Shown here piece after piece: positions 35,265 to 43,334 of a stretch of 64,000 nt of DNA. The translations under genes were made by a program, and so were the position numbers. How positions within the stretch are numbered: position 1 is the first letter of the stretch; every line of letters starts with the position of its first letter. The DNA is taken from positions 2,170,001-2,234,000 of the forward strand of contig NZ_FSRK01000001.1 in NCBI RefSeq assembly GCF_900141765.1. The letters run 5' to 3'. The stretch comes from Epilithonimonas zeae. GTDB taxonomy: Bacteria; Bacteroidota; Bacteroidia; Flavobacteriales; Weeksellaceae. Below the pieces are notes generated by a model. That model worked only from the letters and a program-made list of their open reading frames with translations, made no database searches and was not told the DNA's origin.

Positions 35265-35757
35265 TTAAAAAAAATTTTATAATTAATAAAATGATAAAAC
35301 AAACCAATATACCTAGTCCAAAAGCTTTTACTAAATCCCAAAATGTATAGCCAGTATCGGTTGTTACATTTTTATTATTGATTTTAGTATCCGTTTTTTG
35401 GCTTTCAAAATCCTGTCTGATGTTTGCTGTCAAGGCTAAACTGTCACACTCTGCACTTACTCGTATGGTGTCGTGAAGTATCTTCAAAACGACCTTCGCA
35501 TTTCCATTTTTTTGGATCATAGTGTTAGACATTCTAGTAATAACATCTCCATCTTCACATTTTGAAATAGCATTTAAAGGGATTTGTAAACTTGTTGAAG
35601 CCTTAGGAGTAAACAAGATTGTATCACGATATTTTGTAATCTTAACAGAACTAGTTCCTGTTACAATTTCGCTGGTTTGGGTTACCTGCCGATTGGTACG
35701 GCAGGCACTCAAAACAAGTAACATCATGAGACAAGATATGGTACTATATATTTTCAT
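35242..35757 (-). CDS. Probable unimolecular spanin (u-spanin)
   Basis: The 171-residue protein has a lipoprotein signal peptide with lipobox LVLSAC (Cys at residue 19) and a single C-terminal membrane helix (WDLVKAFGLGILVCFIILLI, residues about 140-165). An outer-membrane lipid anchor plus a C-terminal inner-membrane helix is the topology of u-spanins such as T1 gp11, which fuse the two membranes in the last step of lysis. The start overlaps the lysozyme stop in an ATGA, so the two are translationally coupled. There is no sequence family I recognise; the call is from topology and position. Confidence 0.65.
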   Translation of the reverse strand: MKIYSTISCLMMLLVLSACRTNRQVTQTSEIVTGTSSVKITKYRDTILFTPKASTSLQIPLNAISKCEDGDVITRMSNTMIQKNGNAKVVLKILHDTIRVSAECDSLALTANIRQDFESQKTDTKINNKNVTTDTGYTFWDLVKAFGLGILVCFIILLIIKFFLNVTIHKV

Positions 35758-36257
35758 ATTGTGTTTAAAAAATATAAATCGGCTTCTTTTTTTCTACGGT
35801 TTTTGAGACCGAGAATTGGTTTTCCGTTATCGTAAATCCATCTCATAAATTGGGCTCTTATTTCCTTATCGTTCGGATTAATATTGACCTTCTTCAAGAG
35901 TGTAGATTTGTTAAACGCGCCTATTCCTACATTGTAACAAAAAGACACCAAAGCGTTGAACTGATTTTGCTTAAGGCTAATTTTTACATTTTTATTGACG
36001 TTATCGACATATCCCTGCAGCGTATTCATAAAGAGTTTTTGCTCTCTTTCTTTTGTAATTGTATCGCCGGGCTGTACTTTTTTTCCGTCTTCATACCTGA
36101 TGATTCCTCGTCCAATCGTCCAAACTCCTCCTGTGTCTTTGTAAGAGGTATATCTAACGCCTTCTAAATCGGAAAGAAATTTCTGGCCTGATAAATCAAA
36201 CATTTTTTTACTTTCCTCTTCTTGAATTAGTTGAATACCAAAGTTGTTTACAATCAT
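35754..36257 (-). CDS. Endolysin, T4-type lysozyme (GH24)
   Basis: The 167-residue protein has the GH24 catalytic triad E32-(8 residues)-D41-(5 residues)-T47 in LEGVRYTSYKDTGGVWTIGRG, then the family's QNQFNALVSFCYNVGIGAF and FMRWIYDNGKPILGLKNRR. It cuts the glycan strands of peptidoglycan. No signal peptide is visible, so it needs the holin for release. It is the first gene of the minus-strand late block and lies divergent from the plus-strand baseplate genes. Confidence 0.9.
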   Translation of the reverse strand: MIVNNFGIQLIQEEESKKMFDLSGQKFLSDLEGVRYTSYKDTGGVWTIGRGIIRYEDGKKVQPGDTITKEREQKLFMNTLQGYVDNVNKNVKISLKQNQFNALVSFCYNVGIGAFNKSTLLKKVNINPNDKEIRAQFMRWIYDNGKPILGLKNRRKKEADLYFLNTI

Positions 36258-36363
36258 TTTTAAGCTTTAATTTGATGTTTAAATAGGCAACCAAATCATG
36301 TTTATAAGCATTCGTCCTTTTTATAAATAAATAACCATTGACAGAATAATTGCCATTCAAAAA
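36258..36363. promoter_or_regulatory. Divergent late promoter region with 18-bp-spaced CCATT repeats
   Basis: This short gap must hold promoters for the leftward late operon and the rightward block. CCATT occurs at 36335, 36353 and (just past the gap) 36371, spaced exactly 18 bases each time. Direct repeats with this spacing are plausible activator sites, but the DNA is AT-rich and chance is possible. Confidence 0.35.
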
Positions 36364-36567
36364 ATGTTTACCATTCTTTTGTCTGATATCACATTATCTA
36401 TTAAAAGTTTTAGAAGAATAACTGATAACTTCGTCACCGGTGACTATGATTTCATATTCTACTGCCTAAATCTTCGATACAAAATTGCCGGATTTTATTA
36501 TCGAAAAGAAATCGCCAAACAATGGTTGCCAATATTCTGGAAAAAGCAGTTCAGTTTTTGGAAATGA
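36364..36567 (+). CDS. Small hypothetical protein upstream of the gpW-like gene
   Basis: This frame encodes 67 residues, rich in aromatics (NFVTGDYDFIFYCLNLRYKI, EIAKQWLPIFWKKQFSFWK), 48 bases before the gpW-like start and on the same strand. The composition looks protein-like, and the N-terminus includes LSDITLSIKSF. No family recognised. It may be a third gene of the plus-strand block or a non-coding leader. Confidence 0.4.
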   Translation: MFTILLSDITLSIKSFRRITDNFVTGDYDFIFYCLNLRYKIAGFYYRKEIAKQWLPIFWKKQFSFWK

Positions 36568-36615
36568 GCGTTTCAAAGGTTTCATACAAATTGTAGAGAA
36601 ACGAATTTTGTGTCA

Positions 36616-36906
36616 ATGAAAGACTTTTTATTTACAGACGATTTAGTTATTAAAAATGGTGATTTTGCTGTTGATTATTCCGACAACCAACATCAGAAAC
36701 ACATTTTAGTAGCTTACAAGGGAGAATACAAGCAATCACCTGAACTAGGTGTGGGCATAGAGCAAATGTTAAAAGACGATGACATTACTCCGGTATTGAT
36801 TGAAGCGAAGAAAAACCTTCAGTATGATGGTGTGGATGTGAAGAACATCTATTTCACAGATGAGGGAAGGTTGGTTATTGATGGGAATTACAAAAAAAAT
36901 AATTAA
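36616..36906 (+). CDS. Baseplate wedge protein, gpW / gp25-like (Mu gp46)
   Basis: The 96-residue protein starts at ATG 36616 (MKDFLFTDDLVIKNGDF); a GTG two codons earlier is possible. Segments QHQKHILVAYKGEYKQSPELGVGIEQML and IEAKKNLQYDGVDVKNIYF match small gp46/gpW-like baseplate proteins of Bacteroidetes Mu-like elements. In P2 and Mu this gene lies next to gpJ. Here it is about 9 kb away and on the opposite strand, a striking rearrangement. Confidence 0.65.
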   Translation: MKDFLFTDDLVIKNGDFAVDYSDNQHQKHILVAYKGEYKQSPELGVGIEQMLKDDDITPVLIEAKKNLQYDGVDVKNIYFTDEGRLVIDGNYKKNN

Positions 36907-36919
36907 CAAGATAGAAATT

Positions 36920-37405
36920 ATGACACCTAGAAAAGAATTATTTTTAGCAGTAAAAGATGCACTAAACGGCATTGAGGGAATAGAGTATGTTGACATTTTT
37001 CGAAAACAGTTTAATTATCCAAATGAGACGGTATTAAATTATTGGACTTCTGCGCTTATCAGATTTCGTTCTATTGAATATGAAACTATGACAGAACAAT
37101 TTCTGGAAGGAGAAGTAAAATTGGATGTGATTCTATATTGTAAAGAAGGATGGATCGAGCAATATAATAATGAACTTATGGAAATTGATTTATTGGATGC
37201 TATTGCAGAAAAGTTGCAGTTTTTAAAAGGTATTCAATTTAAACCAATCCAATTATTGAGAGAAGGTATTGAAGATGAGTCTTGGGATAACACCGAAATA
37301 AAACTTACAGAGTCGGTTGTTGCGTATCATCAATTATTCAGTACAACTATTTATCATCAATTAAAACAGAGATATCAGTATCAGAGTTTAAAGAATATTA
37401 ATTAA
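36920..37405 (+). CDS. Putative tail terminator-like protein
   Basis: This 161-residue protein (ATG at 36920, MTPRKELFLAVKDAL) follows the gpW-like gene by 13 bases. It is mixed alpha/beta with IDLLDAIAEKLQFLKGIQ and SVVAYHQLFSTTIYHQL. The size and style fit tail terminator or completion proteins, which cap the tube and sheath at the head-facing end. I do not recognise the family for certain. A terminator is kept in headless tailocins because the tail needs a cap. Confidence 0.4.
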   Translation: MTPRKELFLAVKDALNGIEGIEYVDIFRKQFNYPNETVLNYWTSALIRFRSIEYETMTEQFLEGEVKLDVILYCKEGWIEQYNNELMEIDLLDAIAEKLQFLKGIQFKPIQLLREGIEDESWDNTEIKLTESVVAYHQLFSTTIYHQLKQRYQYQSLKNIN

Positions 37406-37408
37406 TAA

Positions 37409-37443
37409 TAAAAAAGACCAAAATAATTTATATTTTGGTCTTT
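37409..37443. terminator. Bidirectional terminator between the late plus block and the early operon
   Basis: AAAAAGACCAAAATA pairs with TATTTTGGTCTTTTT over 15 bases around ATTTA. It ends the plus-strand block and the convergent early operon. Confidence 0.9.
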
Positions 37444-37452
37444 TTGTTAAGA

Positions 37453-37641
37453 TTAAGTTTCGGAAGAATAGATACCTGTACCTTTTATGATTGCTCTAAC
37501 TGTCCTTTCACTAATAAAAAAATGATCAGCTGTTTCTTTTTCTAGGGCACTAATCCTCCATTGTGGATTTTTTTTCTCCAACTCAGTAAAGAATGTTCTT
37601 ACTTTTACATTACGCTTTAAAAATCTATGATTATCAGACAT
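37453..37641 (-). CDS. Small HTH protein at the end of the early operon (candidate late activator)
   Basis: The 62-residue protein (MSDNHRFLKRNVKVRTFFTE) is basic and has a helix-turn-helix-like segment (ISALEKETADHFFISERTVRAIIKG). In Mu the activators of middle and late genes (Mor, C) lie at the end of the early region, the same place as here. It is much shorter than Mor or C, so the role is inference from position. It would act on the divergent promoter region around 36.3 kb. Confidence 0.5.
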   Translation of the reverse strand: MSDNHRFLKRNVKVRTFFTELEKKNPQWRISALEKETADHFFISERTVRAIIKGTGIYSSET

Positions 37642-37699
37642 TAATACAAAAATAAAAAGTTATTTTCTTTTTCACAAGTTGGGTTTTCATACTAACTCT

Positions 37700-37918
37700 T
37701 TAAACTAATTTTGGTTTAACATCAAACTCTTTTAGAGCAACGCTTTTTATTGTGTTCAAGCAATTGGCATCTTCATAATCCTTAAGCGCATATGTCTCGT
37801 AAAGAGGATAATCTCTAGCACTTGTGCTAATCTCCAAAGTCAAAATGGTATAGCCCTTTTTTTCTAATGCAGATTTGAGCTCATCAAGTGAGTACCAATA
37901 TGAATTAATTTTCATCAT
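37700..37918 (-). CDS. Hypothetical early protein
   Basis: A 72-residue protein (MMKINSYWYSLDELKSALEK) with an alpha/beta pattern, LKSALEKKGYTILTLEIS. No family recognised. It is read with the early operon, 33 bases before the small membrane peptide's stop in transcript order. Confidence 0.45.
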   Translation of the reverse strand: MMKINSYWYSLDELKSALEKKGYTILTLEISTSARDYPLYETYALKDYEDANCLNTIKSVALKEFDVKPKLV

Positions 37919-37951
37919 CTTTTTATTTGTTAGAATATAGCTGGTACAGTC

Positions 37952-38062
37952 TTACGGTTTTCTGATTGTTATATTGTAAACAATTATACCTACAGAAACT
38001 CCAAAGATGAAACAAACACCTGATATCAAAACAACTATATCTAATTGTGAATTTGTCATCAT
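37952..38062 (-). CDS. 36-residue membrane peptide coupled to the DUF3164 gene
   Basis: Starting at 38062, the minus strand encodes 36 residues (MMTNSQLDIVVLISGVCFIF and GVSVGIIVYNITIRKP) with one membrane helix and a basic C-terminus. Its ATG overlaps the DUF3164 stop codon as ATGA, a strong sign of translational coupling. Function unknown; candidates are an antiholin-like or superinfection peptide, but nothing shows it. Confidence 0.5.
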   Translation of the reverse strand: MMTNSQLDIVVLISGVCFIFGVSVGIIVYNITIRKP

Positions 38063-38724
38063 ATTGTAAATCTAAATTCCAATTTTCTTGGCACCGAATC
38101 TATCTCTATAAACTTCCAGCCACTGATATACATACTGTTTTGTCTTCTCTGTTGTGCATCAAAGATAATCTTCAGCCCTTCATCAAATCTTTTGTCATTA
38201 AACTGATCTTTTAATTTGGATAACTCAATAATCTTGGCTGGATTTAGCATTCCTGTTTTAAAATTAGGTTTCAGGAAAGTATTAACTGCAGCAGATAATT
38301 TCTTATTATTATCATCACCTGTTGATAAGGAGTTGATAAACTCTTTTATTTTCTCGACACCTTGGCTTTCTGTACCATCAAATCCTATAGTAACGTTGTA
38401 TCCAATGGTAATACTTGCACTGCCATCTTCTAATGTTGATGTATGGCTGTCTTGTTGATGTACTTTTGTACCATAAACAGAAGCTTTCAAAGCTTGTAGA
38501 GGTTTATAATCGTTCCATAGTTTTTTTATTAAACTATCCGTGATATTATGATGTAAAACCAAATCATCAATATTACTGTTTACAAACTCGGAAGAAAGTT
38601 CTTTATAAGTCTGTATATTCTTACTTCTGTTTTCTCTCTCTATTTTATCTAATTCTCTAGCATCCTGAATTATTTTTTTGCGTTCTTCTGCTGATAAAGA
38701 TTTGATATCAATTACTGTTTCCAT
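38059..38724 (-). CDS. DUF3164 phage protein
   Basis: The 221-residue protein fits DUF3164, an early protein of Mu-like phages with unknown role. Its N-terminus is a charged helix (SAEERKKIIQDARELDKIER), followed by KASVYGTKVHQQDSHTSTLEDGSASITIGYN and FDAQQRRQNSMYISGWKFIEI. Its presence marks the element as a genuine Mu-type relative. It overlaps the genes on both sides. Confidence 0.75.
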   Translation of the reverse strand: METVIDIKSLSAEERKKIIQDARELDKIERENRSKNIQTYKELSSEFVNSNIDDLVLHHNITDSLIKKLWNDYKPLQALKASVYGTKVHQQDSHTSTLEDGSASITIGYNVTIGFDGTESQGVEKIKEFINSLSTGDDNNKKLSAAVNTFLKPNFKTGMLNPAKIIELSKLKDQFNDKRFDEGLKIIFDAQQRRQNSMYISGWKFIEIDSVPRKLEFRFTI

Positions 38725-38872
38725 TTTGTATGTTTTTTAATTTTCTTTTTATTTTATATAAGTCTATCATTAATAAGTTTCTCTCTTCATTATCATCACA
38801 TTCTTCTATTTTGCTTTCCAGATTTACTACTGTTTCTTTCAACTCGGCTTCTATCTCAATATTCGGTTTCAT
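38708..38872 (-). CDS. Small coiled-coil early protein
   Basis: From ATG 38872 (MKPNIEIEAELKETVVNLES) this encodes 54 residues, mostly heptad-like helix with EERNLLMIDLYKIKRKLKNI. An upstream start at 38911 would overlap the previous gene more deeply. It overlaps both neighbours by 17 bases. Function unknown. Confidence 0.4.
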   Translation of the reverse strand: MKPNIEIEAELKETVVNLESKIEECDDNEERNLLMIDLYKIKRKLKNIQNGNSN

Positions 38873-39047
38873 TTTTATTGATGATTTTATGTTCTTTGAA
38901 AAAATAAGCATTCAATCTTGGGTCATATACATATTTACCAATTTTCTGTGATTGTTGTTTCTTTGCTATAGCTAGAGTATCTATTGCTCTATTCAGTTCT
39001 ATTTGTTTCTGTTCATTGGTTGTTAATTTTCTTCCGTCTTCACTCAT
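38856..39047 (-). CDS. Small hypothetical early protein
   Basis: A 63-residue protein (MSEDGRKLTTNEQKQIELNR) with a helical start and a basic end (KIGKYVYDPRLNAYFFKEHK). It lies 5 bases after the preceding early gene. No family recognised. Confidence 0.4.
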   Translation of the reverse strand: MSEDGRKLTTNEQKQIELNRAIDTLAIAKKQQSQKIGKYVYDPRLNAYFFKEHKIINKNETEY

Positions 39048-39052
39048 GTTAT

Positions 39053-39343
39053 TTATTTTAATTGATTTAATGCTTTTTCAATCTCGGGATTATATTTTTT
39101 ATAGTTTTCCAGAGGTTCCCATATTTCATTTTTTAAGAAATACTGTAATCTGTCATCTCCATATTTCATTGTTGGTGATTCCCAATTGTTTGTAAGAATC
39201 CACTCATAGATGTCAAAAATCTTAGAAGTGGTACTTTTTTCTTTTCCGGCAATGTAAATATGGATTGCTACTCGTTCCGCCCAATCCAGAACTTCAAAAA
39301 TGCTGTCTAGCTGTAATACTTTGAAAAGTACGTCTTTGTTCAT
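39053..39343 (-). CDS. Hypothetical early protein
   Basis: A 96-residue, mostly helical protein (MNKDVLFKVLQLDSIFEVLD, WAERVAIHIYIAGKEKS). It starts 15 bases after the ATPase gene. No family recognised; tight operon spacing supports it being real. Confidence 0.45.
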   Translation of the reverse strand: MNKDVLFKVLQLDSIFEVLDWAERVAIHIYIAGKEKSTTSKIFDIYEWILTNNWESPTMKYGDDRLQYFLKNEIWEPLENYKKYNPEIEKALNQLK

Positions 39344-39358
39344 GTTGTATTTGATATT

Positions 39359-39988
39359 TTAATTGTTTGTTGATTGTCCCCAGTATTTTATTGCACCTTC
39401 TTTCCATATGATATATCCTTTTTCCCATTCTGGTCCCAGATAACGTCCTTTTGAAAATGCTTTGAACCCTTCTACCCAGATTTTCAAGTCTGCGTCGTAT
39501 TGCACTCTGAGAGCTGTTTTCCCCATTGGCTTGCTACCATCCATCTGACTATTGAAAATGAAAAGCTTATTATGGTATTTTCTTTTTAGTAGGAGGTATC
39601 TTTCCCAGTTGAGGTCTGTATATTGCCAGCTGTCTATGATAATAATATCCGGGCTTTGTCTTTTATCCAATCTTATTTCAAGCTCCGATATACTTTCATT
39701 AATCAATTGAATTCTTCTGCCGCATTCTGCTACATTTTGTTGTTTCCAGGCTTCCTGCATTGTAAGAGAATTGCCTTCTTCCAAAGAATTATACAAGACT
39801 CGTCCGTATTTTGATAAAGCTTTTGCTAATTGTAACATAAAAGCCGTTTTACCATTACCCGAATTACCTGAAATAAACCATACCCCTCTAGACTCTGGGT
39901 GTTTAAAATTGTCGTACCAGCTGCCGTCCCATTTTATCAGATTATATTTTTTTGTAAGGATATCTGTTGATGATAATGCTTTTTTCAT
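39359..39988 (-). CDS. RecA-fold P-loop ATPase next to the MuB gene
   Basis: The 209-residue protein has a Walker A motif GNSGNGKT (residues 41-48) and a Walker B strand PDIIIIDSWQY (about 110-120), followed by a sensor-like FNSQMDGSKPMGKTALR segment. This is a RecA/DnaB-like core lacking other domains. It overlaps the MuB-like gene by 4 bases, so the two proteins are made together. It may help target-site choice, replication or unwinding. Classical Mu has no such second ATPase. Confidence 0.65.
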   Translation of the reverse strand: MKKALSSTDILTKKYNLIKWDGSWYDNFKHPESRGVWFISGNSGNGKTAFMLQLAKALSKYGRVLYNSLEEGNSLTMQEAWKQQNVAECGRRIQLINESISELEIRLDKRQSPDIIIIDSWQYTDLNWERYLLLKRKYHNKLFIFNSQMDGSKPMGKTALRVQYDADLKIWVEGFKAFSKGRYLGPEWEKGYIIWKEGAIKYWGQSTNN

Positions 39989-40935
39989 AATGGTGGAAGA
40001 TTTAAAACTTTTCTTACCAGGTTCTCTGTTAATGGTTCTCGCAGCCTATCTGCTTCTCGCATAGCCGGAACTAAAACATCATGCAACTCTCTATAACTTG
40101 TGCAATAATTCTGAAGAAATTTGACTAAGTCTTTATCTTGAAAACCGCCAACAAATTCTGAAAAATTGGTATCAATTGATTTCAAATATCTAATCCCGAA
40201 TTTGATTCGGCTATAAAATTGCGGCATCCCATCCTTATTTTTTTTCCTTAATTGTTCTAATTTTTTGATTAATTGATCGGTTCCAATTAGAATAAGCCCA
40301 CAGTGTTGATTTAGATGATCGTGTAGTTCTTTCATATTACAAAGTGTGGATTGTTTTAGATATTCTGCTTCATCAAAAATTAAAATAGGTTCATATCCTT
40401 CAAGTTTTAGACTCGTAAGCTTTTTGATGATATCCTTAATTCTTTTTGATTTACTTGTTCCTGATTGGATTTTTAATGATTCACAAATCTTATCTAACAA
40501 ATCAGAAATAGTATCCATAGATCCTACTGTTATTTTGAAGGCATCTTTGATATAGCTCTTCACAAAAAGATCAGACAAATAGCTCTTTCCACATCCGGTT
40601 TCTCCGATAATGATATTTGTATATCCGAATTCTTTAGCATCTTCCAAGACTCCTAAAATTTGATTAAACTGAGGTGTAACCTTTGTTCTCCAATATTCTT
40701 TTTCCATTTTAAAGCCTATGCTTTTTGCGATTTGTCGGTAATATTTGGGGTGTATCATCACTTTTTTATCTTCACCTGCCATCACAAAATCTTTCCCATT
40801 TCTTATTTGGCTGATATAATTTGAAGGAATATTGTAAGAATCGGAAAACTCATTGGCAGACATCTCATTTTTTTTCAAATAATCTTCAAGTTTTTCTGTT
40901 ATATTTAACTTTAAATCTTTATTCATTTTCTTCAT
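39985..40935 (-). CDS. MuB-like transposition ATPase
   Basis: The 316-residue protein has an N-terminal XRE-like helix-turn-helix (MSANEFSDSYNIPSNYISQIRNG), then an AAA+ core with Walker A IGETGCGKSY near residue 113, Walker B EPILIFDEAEYL, and a sensor segment LILIGTDQL. This is the MuB/TnsC-like layout. MuB binds target DNA and activates the transposase. It overlaps the MuA-like gene by 17 bases. An alternative start three codons downstream is possible. Confidence 0.85.
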   Translation of the reverse strand: MKKMNKDLKLNITEKLEDYLKKNEMSANEFSDSYNIPSNYISQIRNGKDFVMAGEDKKVMIHPKYYRQIAKSIGFKMEKEYWRTKVTPQFNQILGVLEDAKEFGYTNIIIGETGCGKSYLSDLFVKSYIKDAFKITVGSMDTISDLLDKICESLKIQSGTSKSKRIKDIIKKLTSLKLEGYEPILIFDEAEYLKQSTLCNMKELHDHLNQHCGLILIGTDQLIKKLEQLRKKNKDGMPQFYSRIKFGIRYLKSIDTNFSEFVGGFQDKDLVKFLQNYCTSYRELHDVLVPAMREADRLREPLTENLVRKVLNLPPL

Positions 40936-42973
40936 TAATGTATTTGTTGATATCTACTTTGTTAGACCAATAATCCTTTTGATCATTTTGCCACGTTTTG
41001 TCTTTTTTCTTTTCAATCACTTTATTTTGGGTTTCCAATTTTTTTCTGGCATTTAGTATTTTTTCTTCATTTAACCTGTTCTTATGTTGTCCCTTGCTGT
41101 CCATAATCAGCATTTTCGCTAATGTGTTGTCCAGATTAGGATTACTAATAAATAACTGATTAACTGTGTTGTAATCCTTAAGTTGATTTTCCAAAATGAA
41201 GTTTTTTGTGTTTCTGTTGAACTGGTTAATTTTATTTAATTCCTCAGTGTCTCCTTTTTTACGATCATACAAAGCCATAGGCTGTATATGTTTTTGTAAA
41301 AGAATAAAGTTTAAGTTTTGATCCTCATTGTACGCTAACACTTCACTTAAATCATTTGAGTCAAATTTGATTATCCAATCCAGATGAGAGTGCATTCTAA
41401 AATTGATATCAAAACTGTCATATTCTCTCTTTCTACCATTAATAGATATATGAAGACCATTGTGACTAACCTTATTTGTAAATCCTGTTGTCTCACCAAA
41501 ATGCATTAGATATTCCTTTTTGTTAAATAGCCTTTTTGCATTTTCAGGTAATCTGCCATATCCTTCTAAATATTTTTCTCTGAGTTTGTTTCTATCGGTT
41601 TCTATCATTTGGATTAGCTGTTTCTCACACTCATTTTGACTTGGAAATGAGTGACGTATTTTATTTAAATATTCGCCATTAGGTTGAGTTCTTGACTTTA
41701 TTCCTTGACCGCTCCAGTTTGGGGATAATTGACAATATGTTTTATTAAAATATTTAAACCAAGGTTCAATAACTTTCGACTTTGCATTACCCACTTTTGC
41801 AGGCGTAAATTTTTCTGAGACTATTTCATAAAAAGATGTCATTTCTTTTTTTGCGTAGTTATCTGCCTGTATTTGTAGAACTTTGTGTTTTTCTCCAAAT
41901 AGTTCTTCTGTGTGTTGTACGGCATTTCTCAAAGCTGCTTTTATTAATGTTGCATTTTCTTGTGTTCCAATTGCATAACCCACAGGATATTTGATAAAGG
42001 GATCTAGCACAACAACCATTGTTAATCTATTATGATATGTTGTAACAGACTGGCCTCTTAATCCATTTCCTGTCTTCTGATAAAGAAGTTCAGCATTCCA
42101 TCCATCGATAGTCCAATAAATAAGGGGCAGGGATGGTGTCTCTCGTTTTACCTGCATTGATATTTTGTTATCAAATCTTTTTTCACCGTTGGTTGCTGCA
42201 AAAGTTAAAAGACTCCATTTCGTTCTATAATTACCAATTGTACTCGCAGAAAGCTCTGCCCAATCTTGGATTTTGGCAACCGAATTATAAATAGTCACAA
42301 TCTGTTCATTATCTAAGTTCCTATGATCCCTAAGTAATTGTCTTAAAACAGCTTCTTGTTTATGATCTTTTATTTTAGCAGCTTTTTTATTTCCAAAATT
42401 TTCTGAAACCAAGCTTTTATAACCTTCAACCTTATAAACATCCAGTTTTTCTTTTAATCGTCTTATCGATTTTGGTAATGTATGTCCTATTTCATTTTTC
42501 ACATCTTCACTAGCTTTTGCTGCATCTTGCCAAACCATTGTTAACATTGCTTTCCCGCCTCTGCTTTTTCGGAATGTTATCATTTCTAAAATATAGATAT
42601 CCAAAGCATTTAACATTTGAGCATTTATTGAATATTCATCCTGTTTTTCTTTTGATAATGATTTATAATCATCTAATAAATAATTGGTAAAAAACTCTTG
42701 GGCATCATAATCATCTTTGTAATAATTAAAAATTTGATTTTTAACTTTAGGTTTACTCGGATAACCTATCTTTTTAATAATTTTTGTTCTGAATTTTTCT
42801 GGTATACTTTCGAATTCTATTAAAGCAGTATTATTCAAACCTTTTCCCATTCTCACCCGATTGAACTTATTCAAACGACAATGTTTATCATAATTAGACT
42901 TAGTCATAATATTCAAACCATCATACAAAGCACGTCCTGGTATTGTTAAAATATTATTATAGAATTGATACAT
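40919..42973 (-). CDS. MuA-like DDE transposase
   Basis: The 684-residue protein is a full-length Mu-type transposase. N-terminal DNA-binding helices (MYQFYNNILTIPGRALYDGL) come first, then a DDE catalytic core with D290 (YWTIDGWNAEL), D371 (LQIQADNYAKKE) and E403 (KSKVIEPWFKYFNKTYC), a beta-barrel region and a basic C-terminal tail that would contact MuB. All three catalytic acids are present and the frame is intact, so transposition may still be possible. It starts 16 bases after the small 42-residue ORF. Confidence 0.92.
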   Translation of the reverse strand: MYQFYNNILTIPGRALYDGLNIMTKSNYDKHCRLNKFNRVRMGKGLNNTALIEFESIPEKFRTKIIKKIGYPSKPKVKNQIFNYYKDDYDAQEFFTNYLLDDYKSLSKEKQDEYSINAQMLNALDIYILEMITFRKSRGGKAMLTMVWQDAAKASEDVKNEIGHTLPKSIRRLKEKLDVYKVEGYKSLVSENFGNKKAAKIKDHKQEAVLRQLLRDHRNLDNEQIVTIYNSVAKIQDWAELSASTIGNYRTKWSLLTFAATNGEKRFDNKISMQVKRETPSLPLIYWTIDGWNAELLYQKTGNGLRGQSVTTYHNRLTMVVVLDPFIKYPVGYAIGTQENATLIKAALRNAVQHTEELFGEKHKVLQIQADNYAKKEMTSFYEIVSEKFTPAKVGNAKSKVIEPWFKYFNKTYCQLSPNWSGQGIKSRTQPNGEYLNKIRHSFPSQNECEKQLIQMIETDRNKLREKYLEGYGRLPENAKRLFNKKEYLMHFGETTGFTNKVSHNGLHISINGRKREYDSFDINFRMHSHLDWIIKFDSNDLSEVLAYNEDQNLNFILLQKHIQPMALYDRKKGDTEELNKINQFNRNTKNFILENQLKDYNTVNQLFISNPNLDNTLAKMLIMDSKGQHKNRLNEEKILNARKKLETQNKVIEKKKDKTWQNDQKDYWSNKVDINKYINEENE

Positions 42974-42988
42974 AGTTAAGCGTTGATA

Positions 42989-43117
42989 TCATTTATAAAT
43001 TATTTTATAAGGCAGTCCAAAAAACAGAATGTATTTTGCTTGTTGCTTGTTACCCGTTTTTGGATCTATAACATCTATTTTTTTGTAACAAAAAAAATAA
43101 TGGATAAACTTTCTCAT
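42989..43117 (-). CDS. 42-residue ORF between the ner-like and transposase genes
   Basis: It starts at 43117, one base after the ner-like stop, and encodes MRKFIHYFFCYKKIDVIDPK followed by TGNKQQAKYILFFGLPYKII. It is basic and aromatic. Tight spacing favours a gene, but short length leaves doubt. No family recognised. Confidence 0.35.
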   Translation of the reverse strand: MRKFIHYFFCYKKIDVIDPKTGNKQQAKYILFFGLPYKIIYK

Positions 43118-43118
43118 G

Positions 43119-43325
43119 TCATTGTTTATTTATTTCGTTTTCTAAAGTTGTTCTCATTTTCAATTCGATAGCTTTATATTCTGCTTTTATTTTATCTGGA
43201 AAAATTCCTACTCTGTCTCCAGTAATGCATTGCCGTACATATCTAGGAGTTATTGCATACTTTTTGCCTATCTCATTCAGAACAGCAGTATTATACTTGT
43301 TCCTTTTTTGTGTAATTTTGTTCAT
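43119..43325 (-). CDS. Ner-like small HTH DNA-binding protein
   Basis: The 68-residue protein (MNKITQKRNKYNTAVLNEIGKK) has an HTH-like core with YAITPRYVRQCITGDRVG. It is divergent from the repressor and first in the early operon, the place of ner in Mu and cro in lambda. It probably limits early transcription by binding the intergenic operators. Confidence 0.6.
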   Translation of the reverse strand: MNKITQKRNKYNTAVLNEIGKKYAITPRYVRQCITGDRVGIFPDKIKAEYKAIELKMRTTLENEINKQ

Positions 43326-43334
43326 CTGTTCAAT

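Noticed and set aside
36433-36444. Perfect palindrome GTCACCGGTGAC as a late operator
   Set aside because: It falls inside a plausible small coding frame and encodes Val-Thr-Gly-Asp, so it may be a codon coincidence.
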